DNA of 64,000 bases from Glutamicibacter nicotianae (GTDB taxonomy: Bacteria; Actinomycetota; Actinomycetes; Actinomycetales; Micrococcaceae). The translations under genes were made by a program, and so were the position numbers. The stretch covers positions 186,001 to 250,000 of the forward strand of contig NZ_BJNE01000003.1 of the NCBI RefSeq assembly GCF_006539525.1, in the 5' to 3' direction. Below the pieces are notes generated by a model that was not told the DNA's origin, made no database searches, and was given only the letters and a program-made list of their open reading frames with translations. Positions 42,639 to 50,908 of the stretch are shown one piece after another. Within the stretch, counting starts at the first letter, position 1. Every line of letters starts with the position of its first letter.

Positions 42639-43540
42639 GATTCCACCGGTTCCTCTTCCCCGCGATGCCAGTCGCGGTCTTCGGTATCGGCAACGAACCC
42701 GGCGGCGAGATAAGTGGCAACGGCTGCGCGGTTCTCGCTGGGCGTGCACACCAAGGCACTGGACGCACCCATTGACCGCAGCTCTGCGGCGGCGGCCAGG
42801 CTGATCGCCGTGCCGAACCCCTGGCCGCGAAAAGCCGGGTGCACCGCAATGGGTTCCAGCAGTCCTGGCCGCCCGGAACCAGCGGACCAGACCCCGGCGA
42901 CGGCCAGCGGGTTCATCTCCCCGTCGTAGGCGGTGAGGCATTGGCCCTGTTCATAGATCGGAGTGCTGGCCATGGTGTGCCAGCGCTGCAGCGCACGGGC
43001 TAGATCCTCCTGCGTGAAATCGCTGCCGCGAAAGGCGTTGAGGTGCACTTCCATCCACTGGCCGGCCAGGGAAGCATCAATCCGCCGGAAGGCCAGTTCA
43101 GGCAGCCGCACCGGAGCATCCAGGGCACGGCGCAGGGGAGTCCAGGCTTCACCGGGCATCCAGCCATGGGCCTGCAGGATCTTGCCCAGTGCCGTTGCGC
43201 CGCGGGCTTCGATGCTGGCACTTCCGGCCGGGAAGATCTGGTTCTCCGCAGAGCTGAGGTCGGCATGGATCTGCTCGGCCAGGGGCTGGATGTCGACAAA
43301 GTCGGGATGCAGTGCCATGCGAATCAGGTTCGGTCCATCGAGCAGGCCGATGGCATAGATGGATTCGCGGTCCGCCCAGGCCCGCAGGCCTTGTGCGGCG
43401 GCTTCCATGCCCCGCATGGCGTACCAGCCCACATCGCCTGGATGCAGTTGCACCGGCAGGCCGTCACGTTGCCAGCTGGCGAGCTCGTCAACGAGGTCGG
43501 CAACCTGCGCCGCGGCGGGAGTATGCATTCGAAGGCCCAT
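42635..43540 (-). CDS. Two-domain GNAT acetyltransferase
   Basis: About 301 residues from ATG 43540 (MGLRMHTPAAAQVADLVDELASWQRDGLP); ATG 43528 is an alternative. The N-terminal half is GNAT-like but lacks a clear acetyl-CoA loop. The C-terminal half is a normal GNAT: FRRIDASLAGQWMEVHLNAFRGSDFTQEDL, AVAGVWSAGSGRPGLLEPIAVHPAFRGQGFGTAISLAAAAELRSMGASSALVCTPSENRAAVATYLAAGF with loop FRGQGFG. Tandem GNATs of this size are common in actinobacteria. It is coupled to the DinB gene downstream. Confidence 0.85.
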   Translation of the reverse strand: MGLRMHTPAAAQVADLVDELASWQRDGLPVQLHPGDVGWYAMRGMEAAAQGLRAWADRESIYAIGLLDGPNLIRMALHPDFVDIQPLAEQIHADLSSAENQIFPAGSASIEARGATALGKILQAHGWMPGEAWTPLRRALDAPVRLPELAFRRIDASLAGQWMEVHLNAFRGSDFTQEDLARALQRWHTMASTPIYEQGQCLTAYDGEMNPLAVAGVWSAGSGRPGLLEPIAVHPAFRGQGFGTAISLAAAAELRSMGASSALVCTPSENRAAVATYLAAGFVADTEDRDWHRGEEEPVES

Positions 43541-43587
43541 TGGCCTATTCAAGCACCGGGCCTGCCCGGCGGACAAGGGTACGCAAA

Positions 43588-43634
43588 GGGCAGCGGGATG
43601 GCAGCTTCCCCAGGATGCTGCGCTCCCGCTGCCC
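43588..43634 (-). terminator. Terminator after the Fe-S flavoenzyme gene
   Basis: GGGCAGCGGGA at 43588-43598 pairs with TCCCGCTGCCC at 43624-43634, with an inner GCAGC/GCTGC stem. On the minus strand TTTGCG follows. Confidence 0.7.
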
Positions 43635-43655
43635 ATGCGTGCGAGTGCCTCCGGC

Positions 43656-45767
43656 CTACAGTTCGACGGTGGCTTCCCAGGCCGAGTGGATGGCGCCGTG
43701 GATGTAGTTCACGGCGCCGGCATCGCCGACCACGTCGACGCTGAAGCCTGCGCCGCGCAGCTCGTCGGCCACTGGTGCGGCGGCGGTGGTGCCGTCCGCG
43801 TAGACCACCATGTCGGCCGGGGCGCTCTGCGCCTCGCCGTTCACGGTGAACTCCACGGACTTTTCGGTGATGCGGTCCACCGTGGCGTTGCGGTGGATCT
43901 GCACGCCGTGGGCCAGGTTGTCCTTGACCGCGGTCCAGCGGCGTGGCATGGCCAGCGGCAGGCCCAGCTGCTGCTTCTCGTGCACCAAGGTGACCTTGCG
44001 GCCGCGTGCGGCGAGGAACTCGGCCAGCTCCAGGCCTACCAGCGAGCCGCCGATCACCACGACGTTCTTGCCCATCGGCAGCCAGTACTTGGTGAACTGG
44101 CGGACGAACTCCGGGGACTTGGTCAGCCCGGACAGGCGTCCCAGCTTGCCCATGGTGCTCAGCACCAGGCCGGCCTCGGCGGCGGTGGCGGTACCCAGCA
44201 TCATGGCGCGCAGGGTGTCGCCGGTCTGCACGTTCGGCAAATCGCCGCCGGGCATGTCGGGCTTCGGGCGCACTGCGCCGGTGGCAACGATGATGTGGTC
44301 CGGGTTCAGCGCGCGGATGGTCTCCACGGTGGCAGGGGTGTTCAGCTTGACCGCCACGCGCAGGCGCTTGAGCTCGGACTTCAGCCAGCGCAGCAGGCGC
44401 TCGTTGTCCGGGGTGGTCATGGTGGAGAACCACATGGTGCCGCCCAGGCGGTCGGCCTTGTCGATCAGGGTGGCGCGGTGCCCGCGTTCGGCCAGCACGC
44501 GGGCCGACTCCATGCCCGAAGGTCCGGATCCGACAACCACGATGTGCTTCGAGGCGCTGGCAGGCTTCAGCGGCAGCAGCTTCTCATTGCCCAGCGCCGG
44601 GTTCACCGCGCAGAACGGGGTGTCGTCGAAGAAGTTCTCTCCCACGCACAGGTAGCAGTTGATGCATGGGCGGACCTGGTCGAACTTGCCCTCGCGCAGC
44701 TTGTTCGGCAGTTCCGGGTCGGCCAGCAGCTGGCGGCCCATGGCGGCGAAGTCGACCTTGTTCTCGGCAATGGCCTTCTCCGAGATCTCCGGAAGCATGC
44801 GGCCCACGGCGATGACCGGGATGGAGACGTGCTTCTTGATCTCGGCGGCGTTTTCCAGGTAGGCGCCGACCTTGTTCGGCAGCGGGCCGTCGGTGAAGTT
44901 GTCGAACGGGTTGCGGCCCCAGCCGGTGACATGGATGGCATCCGCGCCGGCGGCTTCGAACAGCTTGGAAGCTTCGATGGACTCCTGCAGGCTCAACGCG
45001 CCTTCCTGGCCGTATTCCTCGCCGGCCACGCGCACCAAAATCGCCAGCTTGTCGCCGACGCGTTCCTTGACCGCGGAAATGACTTGGCAGGCCAGGCGGG
45101 CGCGGTTCTCCAGCGATCCGCCGTACTCGTCGGTGCGCAGGTTGTCGCGCTGGTTCAGGAACACACCCAGGATGTAGCCGTGGGCCACATGGATCTCGAT
45201 GGCGTCGGCCCCGCCCTTGGCCACGCGCTCGGCGGCGTCGGCCCAAGAGGTGATCAGCCAGTCGATGTCTTCCTTGGTCATCGTGTGGTAGGTGGTCTGC
45301 TTGCCCGCGGTGGCGGCGCCCATCTTGGCGAGCTCTTCTGGGGTGCAATCGGCCAGTGCGTCCATCGAGTAGCGGTAGTCCGGCTCATTCGGGGCGAGGA
45401 CCGGACGGTCATTGGCGGTGTCGACTCGGGCCACCTTGCCGTGGTGGGTCGACTGGATGCACAGCTTGGAGCCGGCAGCGTGGATGGCGTCGGCCAGTGC
45501 CTTGATGCCGGGGATGAACTTGTCGTCAGACAGTCCCGGTTCCTTCATCGACGCGGCGCCGTAGGGGAAGGCGATGGCGCAGGCGCCGGTGATGATCAGG
45601 CCGGCGCCGCCAGCGGCGCGAGCGGCGTAGTGATCGATTTCCGACTGCTCAATCTCGCCGCCTTCGGACACATTCATGTCCATCGCCGGAAGCACGATGC
45701 GGTTCGGGGTGCCCATGGACCCGATCCGGCCTTCTGACATTAGATGGGGAAATTCCTTGTTGCTCAT
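43656..45767 (-). CDS. Fe-S flavoenzyme of the 2,4-dienoyl-CoA reductase/OYE family
   Basis: A 703-residue three-part oxidoreductase. An FMN-binding TIM barrel of the old yellow enzyme type comes first (PNRIVLPAMDMNVSEGGEIEQSEIDHYAARAAGGAGLIITG, HVAHGYILGVFLNQRDNLRTDEYGGSLENRARL). The [4Fe-4S] site follows near residues 365-390 (CINCYLCVGENFFDDTPFCAVNP). The C-terminal FAD/NAD(P) domain begins near 410 (IVVVGSGPSGMESARVLAERG) and has GKNVVVIGGSLVGLELAEFL. The layout matches FadH, trimethylamine dehydrogenase and enoate reductases. HVAHGYILGVFL shows a non-FadH active site, so the substrate is open. ATG 45767 has a TAnnnT six bases upstream. Confidence 0.9.
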   Translation of the reverse strand: MSNKEFPHLMSEGRIGSMGTPNRIVLPAMDMNVSEGGEIEQSEIDHYAARAAGGAGLIITGACAIAFPYGAASMKEPGLSDDKFIPGIKALADAIHAAGSKLCIQSTHHGKVARVDTANDRPVLAPNEPDYRYSMDALADCTPEELAKMGAATAGKQTTYHTMTKEDIDWLITSWADAAERVAKGGADAIEIHVAHGYILGVFLNQRDNLRTDEYGGSLENRARLACQVISAVKERVGDKLAILVRVAGEEYGQEGALSLQESIEASKLFEAAGADAIHVTGWGRNPFDNFTDGPLPNKVGAYLENAAEIKKHVSIPVIAVGRMLPEISEKAIAENKVDFAAMGRQLLADPELPNKLREGKFDQVRPCINCYLCVGENFFDDTPFCAVNPALGNEKLLPLKPASASKHIVVVGSGPSGMESARVLAERGHRATLIDKADRLGGTMWFSTMTTPDNERLLRWLKSELKRLRVAVKLNTPATVETIRALNPDHIIVATGAVRPKPDMPGGDLPNVQTGDTLRAMMLGTATAAEAGLVLSTMGKLGRLSGLTKSPEFVRQFTKYWLPMGKNVVVIGGSLVGLELAEFLAARGRKVTLVHEKQQLGLPLAMPRRWTAVKDNLAHGVQIHRNATVDRITEKSVEFTVNGEAQSAPADMVVYADGTTAAAPVADELRGAGFSVDVVGDAGAVNYIHGAIHSAWEATVEL

Positions 45768-45779
45768 GACAACATGGTA
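45767..45779 (-). promoter_or_regulatory. -10 element for the leaderless flavoenzyme gene
   Basis: On the minus strand TACCAT (45779-45774), six bases, then ATG 45767. Confidence 0.5.
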
Positions 45780-46042
45780 CCGGTGGAAAACACTCCGATT
45801 TGCGTCAGGGTACCAGATTGACTGCGATAAAAGCAGGTAAAATTAATGACTAGCGTAAATACAATCAGTCCACCTAAGTAATCTAATCTTTGGTTCGATC
45901 TACTATCGACAGAGAATTACTGAAAAGAATTCTATTTATATTGCCTAAGTCAACGATAATTAATTTCCATATGCGGAGATTAAATGTGCGCCCCAATCCC
46001 ATTGCAAAGTGATGGGCATCACTGTCGCGGTAGGCTTGAAGC
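45768..46042. other. AT-rich divergent region
   Basis: About 275 bases between the flavoenzyme and the two-domain VOC gene. From roughly 45,833 to 46,005 the composition turns strongly AT-rich, unlike anything else in the window. Both flanking genes start from TAnnnT-N6-ATG promoters at the edges. A minus-strand frame (ending 45883) is open, but nothing in it is recognisable. Confidence 0.6.
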
Positions 46043-46043
46043 A
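46031..46043 (+). promoter_or_regulatory. -10 element for the leaderless VOC operon
   Basis: TAGGCT at 46031-46036, six bases, then ATG 46043. Confidence 0.55.
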
Positions 46044-46732
46044 TGTACTGGGAAAATATCGTCTTCGATGCCGAGAACCCGCGGCGGCATGGGGAATTCT
46101 GGGAGGCTGCGCTCAAATGCCAGATGCTCACCGATAACCAAGGGGGCTACGAAACACGCTTGCAGTTGCCTGGGGAGCGTTACCTGGATCTGTGTTTCCC
46201 CATCGTCCGGGATCCGGATCGTGCCCGGCAGCGCGCGCACCTGATCCTCGGCAGCGGCGCCCCTCCTGCCGAAGACCTTGGTGCGGAGCTGCTGGATGCT
46301 CTGGAAACCCGGCTCGACGCCGCAGGAAACGAGTATCTGCTCCGAGCCGACGGCAAGCCGGCAAGTGGCTTGGTGCTCGAAGCCTTCCAACTTGCCTGCG
46401 CTGACCCGGCAGGTGATGCAGAATTCTGGAAGCAGCTGCTTGGCTGGGAAATCGTAGCGCGATCCCCGATGGTGCTGGCCGACCCAACCGGCGTGGGCCC
46501 GCGTCTGGTTCTCGTCCGCGAAGCGTCGCCCAAGACAGCGGCGAAGAATGCGATCCACCTTGATTTGCGTCTTGAGCAGGCGGAGAGCATGGATGACGCG
46601 CTTGCTGCGATCTGCGCATCGGGTGGAGCTGAGCTGGATGGGCCGTGGGAGGGATTGCCATGGCGGGTATTCCAGGACCGCTCAGGAAACGAATTCTGCG
46701 TCTTGGCGCCGTCGGCTTCCTCTGATGACTGA
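46043..46732 (+). CDS. Two-domain VOC family protein (glyoxalase-like)
   Basis: A 229-residue protein with two glyoxalase-like halves: MYWENIVFDAENPRRHGEFWEAALKC ... YLDLCFPIV and VLEAFQLACADPAGDAEFWKQLLGWEIV ... AIHLDLRLEQAE, each with the PxxxAEFWxxxL helix typical of this group. It closes FQDRSGNEFCVLAP. Functions in the group include antibiotic binding and unknown enzymes. It is the first gene of an apparent operon: the next gene starts inside it, overlapping by eight bases. Confidence 0.85.
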   Translation: MYWENIVFDAENPRRHGEFWEAALKCQMLTDNQGGYETRLQLPGERYLDLCFPIVRDPDRARQRAHLILGSGAPPAEDLGAELLDALETRLDAAGNEYLLRADGKPASGLVLEAFQLACADPAGDAEFWKQLLGWEIVARSPMVLADPTGVGPRLVLVREASPKTAAKNAIHLDLRLEQAESMDDALAAICASGGAELDGPWEGLPWRVFQDRSGNEFCVLAPSASSDD

Positions 46733-47507
46733 TCCGGAGACGTCCGGGGTGGCCAGCCGGAAGCATCGATTCTACGCAAGGAAAAACGTGCAGCTGCATC
46801 TCGGTACAGAGCACTCCCACGCAATGGTCCCAGGACGGCCACGTCGTGGAATCGTGGTGCTGGCGCTGCTGCTGGCCACTTTGGCTCATTTGCTGGCCCA
46901 GCTGTTCTGGCCTTCCGGGTTGCTGGCCGATGCCACGCAGATCCTGCTGATGCCGCTTTTGGCAGGAGCGGTTATCTCCTTCACCACTTCGCCGCGCGGC
47001 AGGCTGATCCGGCTGGTGCTGGCAGCGCTGTTCTTCTCCTGGGTCGGTGATGCCCTGCCGCGGTTCATGGATGGAGACCCGGCATTCCTGGCCATGGTGG
47101 GCGCGTTCCTGGTCGCGCAGTTCTTCTACATTGGCGCTCTGGCAAGATACTGGAAATCTTCGATACTGCGCCGATGGTGGATGCTGTTTCCCTATCTTGC
47201 GGCATTCGCAGTGCTGCTGGTCCTTTGCTCACCCGGTGCCGGAGCGCTGCTTGCCCCGGTGATCATCTACGGCTTGGCATTGATGGTGATGGCCATCCTC
47301 AGCACTGAGCTGGGACCCGTCGGGGGTTCCGGCGGCGCAATTTTCTTCCTTTCCGATTCCTTGATCGCACTGCGCTCATTTACGGACATTGGCATTCCCG
47401 GCATGGGATTCTGGATTATGCTCACCTATGTGGCCGGGCAGGCCATGATCAGCTATGCCGCGAGCCAGCGCGATGCACAGGAGAAAAGCACGACGACATG
47501 CAGGTAA
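46725..47507 (+). CDS. Lysoplasmalogenase (YhhN family)
   Basis: A 260-residue membrane protein starting at ATG 46725, which overlaps the VOC stop; internal ATGs near 46821 are alternatives because the first 35 residues are hydrophilic. About eight helices follow, with family motifs LLMPLLAGAVI, FFSWVGDALPRF, GAFLVAQFFYIGAL, PVIIYGLALMVMAI and GGAIFFLSDSLIALRSF. YhhN/TMEM86 enzymes hydrolyse the vinyl-ether bond of lysoplasmalogens; whether this bacterium has such lipids is not known. The next gene starts ten bases before its end. Confidence 0.82.
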   Translation: MTDPETSGVASRKHRFYARKNVQLHLGTEHSHAMVPGRPRRGIVVLALLLATLAHLLAQLFWPSGLLADATQILLMPLLAGAVISFTTSPRGRLIRLVLAALFFSWVGDALPRFMDGDPAFLAMVGAFLVAQFFYIGALARYWKSSILRRWWMLFPYLAAFAVLLVLCSPGAGALLAPVIIYGLALMVMAILSTELGPVGGSGGAIFFLSDSLIALRSFTDIGIPGMGFWIMLTYVAGQAMISYAASQRDAQEKSTTTCR

Positions 47508-48292
47508 ACCACCTCAGCAGAATCCCGTTGTTCATGGTGCATGGCAACGGCGTAGACCACCGGATTCTCAAGCCGCTAGAAGCAACGCTGGAGAAAATGC
47601 GGATTTTCGACTTGCACTACATCGACTTGCCTGGCTTCGGCACCTGCCCGCCGCTTGAAAATTCCGGTGGCCTGCCAGAACTGGCAAGCTGGTTGGAAGC
47701 GCTGATCCGGCAAACCGCGGGCGAGGGAAGATTTGCGCTGCTGGGCAATTCCCTTGGCGCCTTGCTCTGCCAAGAGATGGCCGACAAGTTTCCTGGCCAA
47801 GCTCAAGGGCTTTTCCTCCTGGCGCCAGTAGTCTTTCCTGATGCCGCTCGGCGTACCGTGCCAGAGCAGCAGGTGTCAGTAGCAGACCCTCTGCTTCTGG
47901 CTGAGCTTGATCCACACCATGCGCAATTATTCTCTGACGTAGCAGTGGTTCAATCACCAGAAGCATGGCGGAAGTTCGCGCAGTGGGTGCTGCCCGGGTT
48001 GGACTGCGCGAACTTGCGAGCCATGGCTAAGCTGTCACGGCGGTACTTCCTGGACCCGCTGCCCGTCGAGCGTGGAAACCAGCTGGATATTCCGGTCACG
48101 ATCGTGTGCGGGAAGCAGGACCATGTCACCGGATACCTGGATCCCGAGCGGCTCGTCCACCGGTATCCCCTGATGAAGCTCTGCGTGCTTGAACCAGCGG
48201 GCCATAACGTGCACCTTGAGCAGCCCGAACAGGTCTTGGCCGAATTGCGGGACTGGGCGCAACGTACCGGCGGCCTGCAGGAACGATCTTGA
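47498..48292 (+). CDS. Alpha/beta hydrolase
   Basis: A 264-residue hydrolase. It has an oxyanion-loop segment FMVHGNGVDHR, nucleophile Ser in LLGNSLGALLCQE, the acid in IVCGKQDHVTGYLDPE and catalytic His in EPAGHNVHLEQPEQV. The triad is complete, unlike the hydrolase near 26.5 kb. Substrate unknown. It overlaps the lysoplasmalogenase gene; co-transcription may point to a lipid-related role, though this is inference. Confidence 0.88.
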   Translation: MQVNHLSRIPLFMVHGNGVDHRILKPLEATLEKMRIFDLHYIDLPGFGTCPPLENSGGLPELASWLEALIRQTAGEGRFALLGNSLGALLCQEMADKFPGQAQGLFLLAPVVFPDAARRTVPEQQVSVADPLLLAELDPHHAQLFSDVAVVQSPEAWRKFAQWVLPGLDCANLRAMAKLSRRYFLDPLPVERGNQLDIPVTIVCGKQDHVTGYLDPERLVHRYPLMKLCVLEPAGHNVHLEQPEQVLAELRDWAQRTGGLQERS

Positions 48293-48414
48293 TCCGGAAG
48301 GAAAGGTCCAATCCGATGACGCGCAACGCTCGATTGGGACTTGAGGAAATGCCGGCATCCGGCTACATTTCGAAGCAGCAACTACGGTTTTGCCTGAGCA
48401 AGAAGGAACTTGGC

Positions 48415-48876
48415 ATGGACGAAGCTCTCGTGCTGCGCGAGTTGGCGAGCATTGATGAAGTGCCTGACCTATTGGATATCTGGCGCAGTTCGGTGGAACG
48501 CCGGAGGGACTTCCTCTCAGCTGCAGACATTGATGCAGTGGCAACCGCCCTGGAAGCAATCTATAGCCAGTCGGTGACCGTCAGAATCGCCCAGCAAGGC
48601 CAGCGCATCATGGGCTTCGCAGCCTGGAGCGATACACGCATTGAGCTGCTCTGGGTGCGGCACAGCGATCGCCACAAGGGTGTAGGCCGTGTTCTGCTGG
48701 AAGCAATCGTCGCGCACACTCCCGGCATCAGCGTGCATCTGGATTGCCAGCGACAGCCTGCCATTTCATTCTTTGGCGACTGCGGATTCTTGGCAGTCGA
48801 CGGAGGTCCAGAACTGGTGCCGCAACGGATCACGTTGCGCCACACAGAATCTTTGCCCCGAATCGTGGCACCATAG
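48415..48876 (+). CDS. GNAT family acetyltransferase
   Basis: A 153-residue GNAT from ATG 48415, chosen because AAGGA lies seven bases upstream and GNAT homology begins at MDEALVLRELASIDEVPDLLDIWRSSV; an in-frame ATG at 48316 behind GGAAGGA would add 33 unconserved residues. The core has IMGFAAWSDTRIELLWVRHSDRHKGVGRVLLEAIVAHTPGISVHLDCQRQPAISFFGDCGFL, with loop RHKGVGRVL. Substrate unknown. It is 122 bases after the hydrolase and five bases before the OsmC gene. Confidence 0.82.
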   Translation: MDEALVLRELASIDEVPDLLDIWRSSVERRRDFLSAADIDAVATALEAIYSQSVTVRIAQQGQRIMGFAAWSDTRIELLWVRHSDRHKGVGRVLLEAIVAHTPGISVHLDCQRQPAISFFGDCGFLAVDGGPELVPQRITLRHTESLPRIVAP

Positions 48877-48880
48877 TTCC

Positions 48881-49318
48881 ATGAGTGAAAAAAGCCGTGA
48901 AATACGGGAAGTCAGCATCAAACGCGTCGAATCACGCAAGTACCAGGCCACCAGCCTGGAATCCGGCGCCAGCCTGGAATTCGGCCAGGGCGAAGGGCTG
49001 CTGACGCCGGTGGAGCTTCTGCTGGCTGCCATTGCCGGGTGCTCAGCGATCGATGTTGATGTGGCGACTACCCGCAGAAGCGAGCCTGAGAACTTCGAAG
49101 TCAAGGCGAGCGGCTACAAGGTCTCCGAGGACTCGGCTAGCCGAATGGAAGACATCCGCCTTGGCTTTGATTTGAAGTTCCCCGATACCGAGGAGGGGCG
49201 CAAAGCGGCCGGCATGGTTGAACGCATCGTCAAGCTATCCCATGACAAGTACTGCACGGTTTCTCGCACCGTTGAGCTAGGTGCCTCAGTGCAGAGCGAA
49301 GTCCTCAACCAGGCCTGA
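48881..49318 (+). CDS. OsmC family peroxiredoxin-like protein
   Basis: A 145-residue protein with the OsmC fold. The peroxidatic Cys is in LLAAIAGCSAIDVDV and the second Cys in HDKYCTVSRTVE, as in the organic hydroperoxide resistance family; EGLLTPVELLLAA precedes. Members reduce organic hydroperoxides with thiol cofactors. It is four bases after a GNAT gene with no ribosome binding site of its own visible, so it is probably translated as part of that transcript. Confidence 0.88.
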   Translation: MSEKSREIREVSIKRVESRKYQATSLESGASLEFGQGEGLLTPVELLLAAIAGCSAIDVDVATTRRSEPENFEVKASGYKVSEDSASRMEDIRLGFDLKFPDTEEGRKAAGMVERIVKLSHDKYCTVSRTVELGASVQSEVLNQA

Positions 49319-49606
49319 TGCATTTCGTGCGGATCCCAGATTGATAATGGCCAATGGCTGACTCCGCAACAGCTTCCAAGGCAATTCACGGATTCGAGCG
49401 CGACACGAATTTCCCAACATTGCGTGAATCAGTTGTCGTTATGGCTTGATTGTTCGAAAAACGTTGAATCCAGTGTGAATGAATCATGCATCCGCAATTC
49501 GGGGTATGAAAGTCCATCGATTCAAGCTGGCAGTACGGGTCTTTGCCCTAGTCAGCGGAGAACCTTCATCGTAGGGTCAGATTGTCCCTACGTTGAAGGA
49601 GCAGCA
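49319..49606. other. Leader/promoter region of the MscS-like gene
   Basis: Nearly 290 bases, richer in A and T than the flanking genes. The only structure I see is the hairpin at 49565-49597 next to the ribosome binding site. Confidence 0.4.
49565..49597 (+). promoter_or_regulatory. Hairpin abutting the ribosome binding site of the MscS-like gene
   Basis: TTCATCGTAGGG at 49565-49576 and CCCTACGTTGAA at 49586-49597 form a 12-bp inverted repeat with one mismatch and a nine-base loop. The second arm ends inside AAGGAG. If transcribed it would hide the start of translation, so it may be an RNA switch or operator. Confidence 0.5.
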
Positions 49607-50827
49607 ATGCAGTCTGAGAACGTTTTAGGCAATATCGACTGGGCGTCGATGCTACAAAAGGTTGGCATCGCGCTAATCATCCTCATCATTACGTGGCTTC
49701 TCGCGCGCATCGTTCGGTGGGCTGCCGCCAAATTGGTGACCAGGGTGAAGTTCCTGCAGAAGCAGGGCAATGACGGAGAGCAAATAGGCCAATCTCTGGG
49801 CAAGGTTGCGGGACTGATCGTCTGGCTGTTCGGCCTCGTGGCAATCCTGCAAGTATTCGCGCTATCTGAAGTGCTATCGCCGGTGCAGGGCCTGCTCGGC
49901 GGCGTCATGGCCTTCATCCCCAACCTCATCGGTGCGGGCTTCATCTTCTTCATCGGCTACGTGATCGCCAATATCGTTCGCCAGCTGCTGAAGACCGGTT
50001 TGGGAACTGTCGACTTCAGCGGGCTGGTCCGCAAATTGACCCCAGGCGATGAACCGGTTGACGAAGTCCAGTCTCGCGAGTCCCAAGCGAAGATCGTTGA
50101 CATCATTGCCAATATCGTCTTCGCCTTGATCCTGCTCGTCGTTGCCATTTCGGCACTGCAGGTCTTGGGCATCGCGGCAATTTCGGACCCTGCCCAGCAG
50201 ATGCTGCAGCTTGTCTTCACCGCAATACCGCAGGTCATCATGGCCTTGGTGCTCTTGGCCGTCGGTATTCTGATTGCCAAGTTCGTCGGCCAGCTGCTTG
50301 AATCAACCCTTCACGGGGTGGGCACCGACTCCGTTGTTGCCCAATGGGGTGTTGTTCCCGAAGGCAAGAGCGCTTCGGGAATCATCGCTGGCATCGTCAA
50401 GATTGCCATCGTGCTGTTCTTCGGCGTGATGGCGGCCCAGATGCTGAACTTCCCGGCGATCACCAACATCCTCAATGAAATCCTGGCCTTGGGCGGCAAG
50501 ATTCTCTTCGGCGCAGCAATTATCGCCGCAGGTTTCGTCATCGCCAACGTTATTGGCCGTTTCTTGGGCGACACCACCGCTTCAAAGATCATCCGCTACA
50601 CGGCAATTGCGTTGTTCGTGGCAATGGGCTTGAAGTACATGGGTATCGCTGATTCGATCATCAATATGGCCTTCGGTGCAATCGTCATTGGCGCGGCTTT
50701 GGCCGCGGCGCTGGCCTTTGGACTTGGTGGCCGCGATGCTGCGGCTCGCACGCTGAAAAAGATCGAGGCCAATCAGGCCACCGACGGCCCGGATTCGACG
50801 CCGCCGGCATCAACTCCAGGCATCTAG
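49607..50827 (+). CDS. MscS-like mechanosensitive channel family protein (CmpX-like)
   Basis: A 406-residue membrane protein from ATG 49607, behind AAGGAG. It consists of repeated TM-helix units: VGIALIILIITWLLARIVRWAAAKLV, LGGVMAFIPNLIGAGFIFFIGYVIANIVRQLL, VFTAIPQVIMALVLLAVGILIAKFVGQLLES and LGGKILFGAAIIAAGFVIANVIGRFLG, closing with IVIGAALAAALAFGLGGRDAAARTLKKIE. This is the conserved TM helix pattern of the CmpX group. It lacks the typical large cytoplasmic vestibule of MscS. The likely role is osmotic safety or surface sensing. Confidence 0.88.
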   Translation: MQSENVLGNIDWASMLQKVGIALIILIITWLLARIVRWAAAKLVTRVKFLQKQGNDGEQIGQSLGKVAGLIVWLFGLVAILQVFALSEVLSPVQGLLGGVMAFIPNLIGAGFIFFIGYVIANIVRQLLKTGLGTVDFSGLVRKLTPGDEPVDEVQSRESQAKIVDIIANIVFALILLVVAISALQVLGIAAISDPAQQMLQLVFTAIPQVIMALVLLAVGILIAKFVGQLLESTLHGVGTDSVVAQWGVVPEGKSASGIIAGIVKIAIVLFFGVMAAQMLNFPAITNILNEILALGGKILFGAAIIAAGFVIANVIGRFLGDTTASKIIRYTAIALFVAMGLKYMGIADSIINMAFGAIVIGAALAAALAFGLGGRDAAARTLKKIEANQATDGPDSTPPASTPGI

Positions 50828-50855
50828 CCAATATCACTAAACCTGAGGGACAGAG

Positions 50856-50895
50856 AAAAAGTCGCGGAACCCGAAACCGGATTCCGCGACTTTTT
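50856..50895. terminator. Bidirectional terminator between the MscS-like and fusion GNAT genes
   Basis: AAAAAGTCGCGGAA at 50856-50869 pairs with TTCCGCGACTTTTT at 50882-50895; a T run follows on both strands. Confidence 0.9.
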
Positions 50896-50908
50896 GTTGC
50901 CCGCCAAG

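Noticed and set aside
43359-45737. A 792-codon open frame opposite the flavoenzyme and GNAT genes
   Set aside because: It spans two real genes and their terminator and reads as low-complexity Gly/Ala/His/Val sequence, typical of an antisense frame.
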